A program made the position numbers and the translations under genes. The notes under the pieces were generated by a model. That model saw only the letters and a list, made by a program, of their open reading frames with translations, made no database searches and was not told where the DNA came from. Of a stretch of 15,068 nt of DNA, positions 7,163 through 12,907 are shown one piece after another. The first letter of the stretch is position 1. The number at the start of each line of letters is the position of its first letter. Origin of the DNA: Oscillospiraceae bacterium (GTDB lineage Bacteria; Bacillota; Clostridia; Oscillospirales; Oscillospiraceae); the NCBI GenBank assembly GCA_017521875.1, contig JAFXBH010000222.1, positions 1 through 15,068 of the forward strand, read 5' to 3'.

Positions 7163-8014
7163 TTACACATTCATCAAAGAATCAATCTCCATTTTCGCCC
7201 CGGTGATGGGATGGGTAAACCGCAACTGTTTGGCGCAAAGCATCTGGGTGGAAAGGCCCAACTGCGCAGAAAGTTCCTTTGATTCTGCGCTGCCGTACTG
7301 GGGGTCACCCAAAATGGGGAAACCCCTGTAGGCGCAATGGACCCGCAGTTGGTGGGTGCGTCCTGTGATGGGCCGCAGCGCCAATTTGCTCACATTTTTT
7401 TGCCGCTCCAGCACCGCAAATTCCGTCACAGACGGTTTTCCCTCAGGAGATACCTGCCGCAGCAGGCTGGGCAGAGGCAACCGGGCGATGGGGGCGTCGA
7501 TGACCCCTGAATCCTCCTCCGGGCCGCCATAGACCAGAGCATGGTAGGTCTTTTGGCAATCTCCCTGCATCAGCAGGCTGTGGATATGGGAATTCTTTGC
7601 CAGCAGCACCACTCCAAAGGTATCCCGATCCAGCCGGGTCAGAGGGTGAAAGGCGCTGTTTTGGCCCGTTTGCTGATAATATCCCAGCACATAATTGGCC
7701 AGCGTGCCGGTAAACCGGGAACGGGAGGGATGGATCAACATTCCCGCCGGCTTATCCACCGCCAGCAGGTGGTCATCTTCGTAGAGCACCGTTAAATCCC
7801 CTGTTTCCGCCGGGTAATCCGGGGTAGGTTCGTCCAGCGGCACAGTAATGACATCCCCCACCTGCACCGGATAGTCGGTATGCACCGCCACCCCGTTGAC
7901 ATAGAGCCGATCCTGCCACTTCAGCCGGTTCATCAGTCCCGCCGACATTTTCAGTTCTTCCCGCAAAAAGGAGGACAGCCGCCCGGAACGGGCGGCAATG
8001 TGTCGTAACTCCAT
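7163..8014 (-). CDS. RluA/RluD-family 23S rRNA-type pseudouridine synthase
   Basis: A 283-residue protein. An N-terminal S4-like RNA-binding segment (about residues 8-62, with LYVNGVAVHTDYPVQVGD) precedes the catalytic domain. The domain begins YEDDHLLAVDKPAGMLIHPS, has the catalytic motif RLDRDTFG with Asp129, and continues with KTYHALVYG and GRTHQLRVHCAYRGFPILGD, all standard for the RluA family. It would isomerise specific uridines in rRNA, or possibly tRNA, to pseudouridine. The exact target (RluC-, RluD- or RluA-like) cannot be assigned by eye. The ATG is one base after the hisS stop, with only a weak GGA-type ribosome binding site, which suggests translational coupling to hisS. Confidence 0.9.
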   Translation of the reverse strand: MELRHIAARSGRLSSFLREELKMSAGLMNRLKWQDRLYVNGVAVHTDYPVQVGDVITVPLDEPTPDYPAETGDLTVLYEDDHLLAVDKPAGMLIHPSRSRFTGTLANYVLGYYQQTGQNSAFHPLTRLDRDTFGVVLLAKNSHIHSLLMQGDCQKTYHALVYGGPEEDSGVIDAPIARLPLPSLLRQVSPEGKPSVTEFAVLERQKNVSKLALRPITGRTHQLRVHCAYRGFPILGDPQYGSAESKELSAQLGLSTQMLCAKQLRFTHPITGAKMEIDSLMNV

Positions 8015-8015
8015 A

Positions 8016-9371
8016 TTATTTTTCCAAAATCAAGGGGCCGTCGCTATTCTTCAAGCCGTTCAGGATATGTTCCGCAGCCTGCGCCGGGGTACACTTGACC
8101 TGCTCACCGCTTACCATATTCTTTACGGAGCAAACGCCCTCGGCAATCTCGTCCTCGCCCAGCAGCACCACATAGGGAACACCCAATTTGTCGGCGTAAC
8201 TCATCTTCTGCTTGAATTTCTTCTGCTCACTGTACAGTTGCGTCCGCACCCCTGCAGAGCGCAGCGCCTCTGCCAGAGCCACACTGTGGCGCAGTTCCGG
8301 AGTCATGGGCAGCACCAGGGCGTCGCAGGGCGCGCCGGACAGATTGTCATTCAACAGACCCTGCTCGTCCAGCACATAGAACAGTCGGGTCAGACCGATG
8401 GAGATGCCCACGCCGGGCAGGGGTTTATCGGTATAGAACTCTGCCAGATTGTCATACCGGCCACCGGAGCAGACAGAGCCGATCTCCGGGTGATCCAGCA
8501 AAGTGGTCTCGTATACTGTACCGGTGTAATAGTCCAAGCCACGGGCGATGGTCAGATCCACCGCAAAATTCTCCTCAGGAACACCAAAAGCAGACAGATT
8601 CCGGGTAACTGCCTTCAGTTCTTCCAGGCCCAGGTCGAACACTTCGTTCCGTCCGGCATAGGTTTCCAAAGCGGTCAACACCTGGTCATTGCTGCCGGTG
8701 ATGGCGATAAAGCGGAGAATTTCTTCGCCTTGCTCTGCGGAAAGGCCACAGTCTTCCACCAGGATCTTCAGCACTTTTTCCGGGCCGATCTTATCCAGTT
8801 TGTCCACGGTGCGCATAATGTCACCGCTCTTTTCGCTCAAGCCCTGCATAGCATAGAAGCCGTTAAGGATTTTCCGGTTATTCACCCGGATCTGGAAACG
8901 GGTCAGGCCAAAGCCACGGAACACCCGGTAGATAATGGCAGGAATTTCCGCCTCGTTGGCAATGTCCAGTTTTCCGTCGCCGATGATGTCGATATCCGCC
9001 TGATAAAATTCACGGAATCTGCCCCGCTGGGCTCTCTCTCCCCGGTACACCTTACCGATCTGATACCGGCGGAAGGGGAAGGACAGGTCATTATAGTGCA
9101 GTGCCACATACTTGGCCAGCGGTACGGTCAGGTCAAACCGCAGCGCCAGATCGCTGTCGCCTTTCTGGAAGCGGTAGATCTGCTTTTCCGTCTCACCGCC
9201 GCCCTTTGCCAGCAGAATCTTGGCATCCTCGATCACCGGGGTGTCCAAAGCCGCAAAGCCGTAAAGGCTGTAGGTATCCCGCAGAATACGCATCATTTTT
9301 TCCAATTTGGCCTGCTTGGCAGGCAGCAGTTCCATAAAACCGGACAATGTCCGGGGTGTAATTCTATCCAT
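8016..9371 (-). CDS. hisS: Histidyl-tRNA synthetase
   Basis: A 451-residue class II aminoacyl-tRNA synthetase that attaches histidine to tRNA(His). Motif 2 is seen as FRRYQIGKVYRGERAQRGRFREFYQ, split across the ATP-binding loop. The histidine-specific signatures LDYYTGTVYE and CSGGRYDNL follow, then motif 3 around PGVGISIGLTRL. A C-terminal anticodon-binding domain of about 95 residues begins near DALVLPM. The start MDRITPRTL at 9369-9371 is preceded by GAAAGGAAGAG and fits the family N-terminus; the open frame further upstream crosses a terminator and the mgsA gene. A terminator hairpin lies between mgsA and this gene, with no room for a promoter after it (see findings). The rluA-type gene follows at one base. 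Confidence 0.96.
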   Translation of the reverse strand: MDRITPRTLSGFMELLPAKQAKLEKMMRILRDTYSLYGFAALDTPVIEDAKILLAKGGGETEKQIYRFQKGDSDLALRFDLTVPLAKYVALHYNDLSFPFRRYQIGKVYRGERAQRGRFREFYQADIDIIGDGKLDIANEAEIPAIIYRVFRGFGLTRFQIRVNNRKILNGFYAMQGLSEKSGDIMRTVDKLDKIGPEKVLKILVEDCGLSAEQGEEILRFIAITGSNDQVLTALETYAGRNEVFDLGLEELKAVTRNLSAFGVPEENFAVDLTIARGLDYYTGTVYETTLLDHPEIGSVCSGGRYDNLAEFYTDKPLPGVGISIGLTRLFYVLDEQGLLNDNLSGAPCDALVLPMTPELRHSVALAEALRSAGVRTQLYSEQKKFKQKMSYADKLGVPYVVLLGEDEIAEGVCSVKNMVSGEQVKCTPAQAAEHILNGLKNSDGPLILEK

Positions 9372-9386
9372 TGGTCTCTTCCTTTC

Positions 9387-9416
9387 AAAAAAACCGTCCA
9401 GCCCTAGGCCGGACGG
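9387..9416 (-). terminator. Terminator or attenuator between mgsA and hisS
   Basis: On the minus strand CCGTCCGGCC pairs with GGCTGGACGG (10 bp, one G-U) around a 3-base loop, followed by seven U (complement of 9387-9393). It begins 11 bases after the mgsA stop and ends just before the hisS ribosome binding site. It therefore either ends the minD-mgsA transcript or attenuates hisS. Confidence 0.8.
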
Positions 9417-9426
9417 CTGGTTGTAA

Positions 9427-9840
9427 TCAATATTTGGACTTGCTGTGGTACAGTTCCCGCCAATCCAGGTCGCCCCGCTGCAGACCCATAATGAACATTT
9501 CCGCGCTGCCCAAATTGGAGGCAAAGGGGATATTGTTCCGGTCGCAATGGCGAATGGTCTCCACCATCTGGCTTTCGTCCCAGGGGTCTATAGTGTTGGG
9601 ATCAGAGAACAGAATCACCAAATCGATCTCGTTGTAGGCGATCCGGGCATTGATCTGCTGATGGCCGCCCTGCTTGTGGGACAGCAGCAATGTGACAGGC
9701 AGACCGGTATTGTCTGCGATCAACCGGCCGGTGGTGGCGGTGGCAAACAACTGGTGCTTAGACAGCACGCTTTTATAGGCTGTGCAGAACTGGACCATCA
9801 GTTCTTTCTTTTTATCGTGAGCCAGGAATGCAATATTCAT
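9427..9840 (-). CDS. mgsA: Methylglyoxal synthase-like protein with altered active site
   Basis: At 137 residues this has the normal length for methylglyoxal synthase, the enzyme that turns dihydroxyacetone phosphate into methylglyoxal and phosphate. Family features are present: LAHDKKK (H8, D9, K12), the TTGRLI phosphate loop, GGxQQI, DLVILFSDP (D80) and NIPFASN. By spacing against my recollection of the Escherichia coli enzyme, three important residues differ. The general base Asp71 is His60, the active-site His98 is Trp87, and Asp101 is Ser90. The fold is surely retained but activity is doubtful. It starts at ATG 9838-9840 with AAAGGAG upstream and follows minD by 16 bases. It could be an unusual enzyme or a ligand sensor of the MGS-like fold. 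Confidence 0.82.
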   Translation of the reverse strand: MNIAFLAHDKKKELMVQFCTAYKSVLSKHQLFATATTGRLIADNTGLPVTLLLSHKQGGHQQINARIAYNEIDLVILFSDPNTIDPWDESQMVETIRHCDRNNIPFASNLGSAEMFIMGLQRGDLDWRELYHSKSKY

Positions 9841-9856
9841 ATTTTTTGCTCCTTTA

Positions 9857-10591
9857 TCATAACTTCACAGGAACGGAATGTCCCTGAATCCGTTTGGCGA
9901 TCCGGCGGCAGGCTGCAGTTGCGCCTTTTTTGGTGTATCCCAGCAACGGCTGGCGGGATACGGCTGCCATGATCACATTTTCATCTTCCGGTACCACGCC
10001 AAGCAGCGGCAATCCGGACTGATCCATCATATCGTCTACGGTCACGCCCATAGCGGTCATCATTTTGGGATTCACGCGATTGATGATCATACGGGCATTG
10101 GTTTTTCCCATCTCTTCCAGCACATCGGCAGCCCGGGAGGCATCCCGCAACGATGCCGGGTCTGCACCGGCCACCAGAATCAACCGGTCGGCAAACTGCG
10201 CCGCCAGCCGGAAACCGGCATCGATCCCGGCAGGAGCGTCCAGCAGCACATAAGAAAACCGGCTGCGAGCCACTTCCAGCATTTGAGAAAAAGCAACCAA
10301 ATCCACATTTTCCACCGGGCAGTTCAGCGGCGCGGTGAGGAAAGAAATGGTGGGGTACACCGGATGGCGGGTGGCAGATTCCAACCCATACTGTCCGGAG
10401 CATACATCCTGAAAAGAGAGGGCGCCGATCTGACTGATACCCAAGGCAATGTCTAAGTTTCGCAAGCCCACATCGCAGTCAATGCACAGGACTTTTTCAC
10501 CCTGCAGCGCCAAGGCTTCCGCAATGCCGGCGCACAAAGAAGTCTTACCCGTTCCGCCCTTGCCGGACAGAACTGCGATCAATTCTCCCAA
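9857..10591 (-). CDS. minD: MinD-like ATPase (septum-site determination), TTG start
   Basis: A 244-residue ParA/MinD-type ATPase. The deviant Walker A motif is SGKGGTGKTS, with K11 and K16 when counted from the TTG at 10589-10591; those are the same numbers as in E. coli MinD. CDVGLRNLDIALG (switch I) and LLDAPAGID (Walker B/switch II) follow. TTG is chosen over the in-frame ATG at 10624 because AAAGGAGG sits 8-9 bases before it. In addition, the ATG overlaps the -10 box of this gene's promoter. MinD places the division septum by recruiting MinC to the membrane. Here no minC or minE is adjacent. The C-terminus (RRIAKRIQG, then a short tail) offers only a weak candidate for the usual amphipathic membrane helix. 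It heads the transcript with mgsA. Confidence 0.87.
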   Translation of the reverse strand: MGELIAVLSGKGGTGKTSLCAGIAEALALQGEKVLCIDCDVGLRNLDIALGISQIGALSFQDVCSGQYGLESATRHPVYPTISFLTAPLNCPVENVDLVAFSQMLEVARSRFSYVLLDAPAGIDAGFRLAAQFADRLILVAGADPASLRDASRAADVLEEMGKTNARMIINRVNPKMMTAMGVTVDDMMDQSGLPLLGVVPEDENVIMAAVSRQPLLGYTKKGATAACRRIAKRIQGHSVPVKL

Positions 10592-10622
10592 GGTGTGGCC
10601 CTCCTTTCCCTTATATAGAGCC

Positions 10623-10651
10623 ATTATAAATCAATATTGCACAAAAAGCAA
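10623..10651 (-). promoter_or_regulatory. SigA-type promoter of minD-mgsA
   Basis: On the minus strand TTGCTT (10646-10651), 17 bp, then a perfect TATAAT (10623-10628). The predicted start is near 10616, giving a leader of about 25 nt to the TTG start at 10591. The -35 hexamer is identical to that of the DUF2207 promoter. Confidence 0.8.
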
Positions 10652-10725
10652 GGATTTTTCCCGGTCAAAACAGCGCAAATGTATTGATTTTTCATAAATT
10701 TTAGGGGTTCAGTACAAATTGGGGA

Positions 10726-10754
10726 TTTACATTTTTCTTCCTGTGTAGTATGAT
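10726..10754 (+). promoter_or_regulatory. SigA-type promoter of the folT riboswitch transcript
   Basis: TTTACA (10726-10731), 17-bp spacer, TATGAT (10749-10754). The predicted start, around 10760, coincides with the first bases of the riboswitch P1 stem. That agreement supports both calls. Confidence 0.78.
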
Positions 10755-10758
10755 AGCC

Positions 10759-10859
10759 GGGAACAGAGTAGGAGACCTCGCGTGAAGTGCTGTCAAAATG
10801 GGGAGTTGAGTGACAGACGAAGGGCATTGCCCGCGATGAGGCTTCCGCATCCGCTGCCC
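10759..10859 (+). promoter_or_regulatory. Tetrahydrofolate (THF) riboswitch aptamer
   Basis: The stretch matches the folate/THF riboswitch in conserved sequence and order: GAGTAGG, CGCGTGAAGTG, an ATGGGG segment, TGACAGACGAAG, and GCATCCGCTGCCC at the end. Stems seen: P1 GGG-AA-CAG (10759-10766) with CTGCCC (10854-10859); CCTCGCG (10776-10782) with CGCG..GAGG (10832-10841); CTGTCA (10790-10795) with TGACAG (10811-10816); and GGGC-ATT-GCCC (10822-10832). The class binds reduced folates and represses folate transport or synthesis genes, fitting the folT gene downstream. A terminator about 100 nt further on is the likely expression platform. Confidence 0.9.
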
Positions 10860-10862
10860 ATA

Positions 10863-10877
10863 TAGGAATTCTTCCTA
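10863..10877 (+). other. Short hairpin after the riboswitch
   Basis: TAGGAA and TTCCTA (10863-10868 and 10872-10877) can form a 6-bp hairpin with loop TTC in the leader RNA between the aptamer and the terminator. Flanking A/T bases may extend it. It may be a folding spacer or pause site; no function is known. Confidence 0.4.
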
Positions 10878-10957
10878 ATATGCAAGCAACGATACTCGGT
10901 CGGGCGAATCAGTCGGCCAGTTTTTGCGCTGTCTTTCCCGATACGGTACCTGTCACT

Positions 10958-10986
10958 CCCTTGTGCTTTTGGCGCAGGGGTTTTTT
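10958..10986 (+). terminator. Intrinsic terminator of the folT leader (riboswitch platform)
   Basis: CCCTTGTGC (10958-10966) pairs with GCGCAGGGG (10972-10980) in a 9-bp stem with two G-U pairs, followed by six T. It lies between the THF aptamer and the folT ribosome binding site. This is the expected place for a folate-dependent transcription terminator. Confidence 0.8.
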
Positions 10987-11052
10987 GTTTGGGTATCCCG
11001 TGGAACGGCGGCAGCCGATTCGTTTTGCCTACATATTAAGGAGGTTATTTTT

Positions 11053-12123
11053 ATGTCCACAATGATGCGCAATCAGACCCTATACCCCCATCCCTTCTCC
11101 AAGGCCTACTGGAAAGATGCCGCTTCTGAACTGAAAAGCACCCGTATGCTGGTGATCACCGCATTGCTCATCGCCTTGCGGGTAGCGCTGAAGCCTCTGG
11201 CCATTCCTCTGGGTAACCCTCAGTTGAACATTCAGACGGCTATGCTGGCAACCGCATTGGGCGCTATGATCTTCGGACCTGTGGTGGCCATTCCCGCCGC
11301 TATTATTTCTGATACCATTGGATTTATGATCTTCCCCAATGGTGATTACTTTCTGCCCTTCGTGCTGACAGAGATCGCCAGTACATTGATCTATTCCCTG
11401 TGTCTATACCGGTCTAAGGTATCTGCCACCCGGGTGATGCTGGCCCGTTTCCTGATCTGCTTCCTGGTAAATATGGTGCTGCAGACCCTGATTATTGCCT
11501 GGCAGTACACCTATATGGGCAACCCCGAAGGCGCTAAGAATCAGATCTTAGGTATCTTTACCATTTCCCGTCTGTTTAAGAATCTGTTCTTCTTCCCCAT
11601 CGAAACCGTGGTGCTGACCCTGTTTTTGAAGGTACTGACACCGGTGACCTACCGGGCGAAACTCACCTTTGACAAAAACGCCGACCTGCGGTTTACCGGC
11701 AAGCAAATTGCCACCCTGGTGCTGCTTGTGGTGGTAGGTCTGGCCAGCGCTGCCGGCTATCTGACCTATTATTACAACACCAACTCTGTGACCAAGGAAT
11801 ACTCCGCCGAACAGGTCATCGAGCGGAACAAGGCTATGCACGAGATCATTACCGAAAAGGACGCCGCCGTGTCCGAAGACGACACCGTGGCGGTAATTGA
11901 AAGTGCCATCAAGCCCTTCCTGGGTAAGGAGACCACCTACACCGTGGCGCTGTATCAGGCCGTGGAGGGCGCAGAGATCACTGACAATATGTGGAGTTAC
12001 AAAAAGACTCCCGCCAGCAAGGACAAAAACCTGCAGCGGATCGCTACTGTAACCATCGTAGCCGAAAACAAAACGGATGCCGTGCTGTCGTTTGATCTCA
12101 AGGCTGCCGAACCCAAGAAATAA
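11053..12123 (+). CDS. folT: ECF transporter S component for folate (FolT), C-terminally extended
   Basis: A 356-residue protein. Residues about 28-205 form a six-helix S component (STRMLVITALLIALRV, GAMIFGPVVAIPAAIISDTIGF and PNGDYFLPF resemble FolT). S components bind the vitamin in the membrane and share an energising module (EcfA/A'/T) encoded elsewhere. The folate assignment rests on the THF riboswitch upstream as well as on sequence. FolT proteins are usually about 170-200 residues. Here a further transmembrane helix (about 218-240) and some 116 mostly polar residues follow, predicted to lie on the far side of the membrane. ATG 11053 is chosen for its AAGGAGG site 8 bases upstream. The terminator and riboswitch predict repression when reduced folates are plentiful. 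Confidence 0.87.
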   Translation: MSTMMRNQTLYPHPFSKAYWKDAASELKSTRMLVITALLIALRVALKPLAIPLGNPQLNIQTAMLATALGAMIFGPVVAIPAAIISDTIGFMIFPNGDYFLPFVLTEIASTLIYSLCLYRSKVSATRVMLARFLICFLVNMVLQTLIIAWQYTYMGNPEGAKNQILGIFTISRLFKNLFFFPIETVVLTLFLKVLTPVTYRAKLTFDKNADLRFTGKQIATLVLLVVVGLASAAGYLTYYYNTNSVTKEYSAEQVIERNKAMHEIITEKDAAVSEDDTVAVIESAIKPFLGKETTYTVALYQAVEGAEITDNMWSYKKTPASKDKNLQRIATVTIVAENKTDAVLSFDLKAAEPKK

Positions 12124-12125
12124 GC

Positions 12126-12155
12126 ATAAGCGGGGATTCTTTCCCCGCTTATTTC
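12126..12155 (+). terminator. Terminator after folT
   Basis: ATAAGCGGGGA (12126-12136) pairs with TCCCCGCTTAT (12142-12152) in an 11-bp stem with loop TTCTT. The following T-run is short (TTTC), so efficiency may be moderate. Confidence 0.75.
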
Positions 12156-12160
12156 TGTAT

Positions 12161-12189
12161 TTGACAAGGTCTTCTTCCCCGATTATAAT
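12161..12189 (+). promoter_or_regulatory. Perfect-consensus SigA promoter of the His-rich/CooT operon
   Basis: TTGACA (12161-12166), exactly 17 bp, then TATAAT (12184-12189): both hexamers and the spacing match the consensus completely. The predicted transcript begins near 12196, about 20 nt before the ATG at 12217. I see no obvious inverted repeat over the promoter that would mark a metal-responsive operator. Confidence 0.85.
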
Positions 12190-12216
12190 AAAGAAAAAAC
12201 AGTTAAGGAGAACTTT

Positions 12217-12651
12217 ATGCATATTCATCACGATCATATTGCCGGTGGCGAGCACACCCATTCTCACGAGCACGCCCACACCCATGAGCATACCCACGAC
12301 GGCGTCGCCCACAGCCACGAGCATTGCCATTCCCACGACCACGGTCATGTGCATCCCCACGATCACGACCATCTCCACGGCCACGATCACGATCATCACC
12401 ACGACCACGACTGCGGTGGCGGTTGCGCCGGCTGCGCAGGAAAATGTGAGCATTCCCCCATGGAGGAACTGATGGCTCTGATGCAGTATATGGTCAATCA
12501 CAACGCCGCCCACGCCAAGGAACTGGCTGATCTGGCTAACCAACTGGAGAAAGCCGGCAGTCACGCCGCATTTGAGCAGGTGATGGCCGCCGTGTCTGAC
12601 TTTGAAAAGGGCAATATGCGCCTGTCTGCCGTGCTGGCAAGTCTGAAATAA
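12217..12651 (+). CDS. Histidine-rich, cysteine-containing metal-binding protein
   Basis: A 144-residue protein without signal peptide, hence probably cytoplasmic. Residues 2-64 contain 30 histidines, mostly as alternating H-x-H with Asp, Glu, Ser or Thr between. Residues 66-77 hold four cysteines as C-x3-C-x2-C-x3-C in a Gly/Ala setting. Residues 82-144 are a helical domain (MEELMALMQYMVNH, then KELADLANQLEKAG) that I do not recognise by name. The composition points to storage or delivery of nickel, zinc or a similar ion. The next gene encodes a CooT-family nickel protein, which favours nickel; CooJ, the partner of CooT in Rhodospirillum rubrum, is also His-rich. AAGGAG lies 6 bases before the ATG. 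A non-specific zinc or nickel reservoir such as Hpn-like proteins is the alternative. Confidence 0.85.
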   Translation: MHIHHDHIAGGEHTHSHEHAHTHEHTHDGVAHSHEHCHSHDHGHVHPHDHDHLHGHDHDHHHDHDCGGGCAGCAGKCEHSPMEELMALMQYMVNHNAAHAKELADLANQLEKAGSHAAFEQVMAAVSDFEKGNMRLSAVLASLK

Positions 12652-12663
12652 GAGGTAACAACT

Positions 12664-12858
12664 ATGTGTCTTTCCACCGTTTATAAGAACACCCGCACCG
12701 AAGAAAATGTGGTGCTGAAAAATGTGATGCGGATTGAGTGCAAAGACGGCTGCGTCATCTGCACCGACCTGATGGAGCGTTCCGTGGCCATTGAAGGCAC
12801 TTTAGAGAGCGCCAACCTGGTAGACGGCTATGTGGTCGTCAAAGAATCCGTTGCTTAA
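12664..12858 (+). CDS. cooT: CooT-family nickel-binding protein
   Basis: A 64-residue protein beginning MCLSTVY, with Cys2 as the family's key residue; in Rhodospirillum rubrum CooT this exposed cysteine is needed for binding nickel by the dimer. The remainder alternates short beta strands (NVVLKNVMRIECKDG, CVICTDLMERSVAIEG, VDGYVVVKE) as in the small barrel-like CooT fold. CooT takes part in nickel insertion into carbon monoxide dehydrogenase, but the family is widespread in Clostridia outside that operon, and its wider role is open. No CODH gene is in the window. It starts 12 bases after the His-rich gene, with a modest AGAGGTAA site, and shares the strong promoter. Confidence 0.85.
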   Translation: MCLSTVYKNTRTEENVVLKNVMRIECKDGCVICTDLMERSVAIEGTLESANLVDGYVVVKESVA

Positions 12859-12868
12859 ACAAAACAGC

Positions 12869-12904
12869 AAACAGGCACAGCAAATGATACTGCTGTGCCT
12901 GTTT
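12869..12904. terminator. Bidirectional terminator between cooT-like and AEC genes
   Basis: AAACAGGCACAGCA (12869-12882) and TGCTGTGCCTGTTT (12891-12904) form a perfect 14-bp stem with an 8-base loop. T-rich bases follow on the plus strand (TTTCTATTATTTT), and a GTTTGCTGTTTTGTTT run follows on the minus strand. It lies between convergent genes ending at 12858 and 12908. Confidence 0.85.
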
Positions 12905-12907
12905 CTA

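Noticed and set aside
7998..9407. Long plus-strand open frame of 469 codons opposite hisS
   Set aside because: It is the shadow of a fully recognisable hisS; the translation resembles no family and has no good start site.
9372..9524. Extended N-terminus of HisS up to 9524
   Set aside because: It runs through a terminator hairpin and the mgsA coding region; MDRITPRTL at 9371 fits the family start.
9394..9840. T-box riboswitch controlling hisS
   Set aside because: There is a terminator before hisS, but the conserved T-box antiterminator sequence is absent and the space is occupied by mgsA.
10861..10957. Second riboswitch aptamer in tandem
   Set aside because: The region can form short hairpins but none of the conserved THF aptamer segments recur apart from the CTGTCA decoy arm.
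12301..12411. Tandem DNA repeat in the His-rich region
   Set aside because: The CAC/CAT-rich pattern follows from histidine codons alternating with Asp/Glu; no longer exact unit repeats.
11548..12564. Minus-strand open frame of 338 codons over folT and the His-rich gene
   Set aside because: It spans two real genes and their intergenic terminator and promoter; its Val/Met-rich stretch is an antisense image of the His codons.
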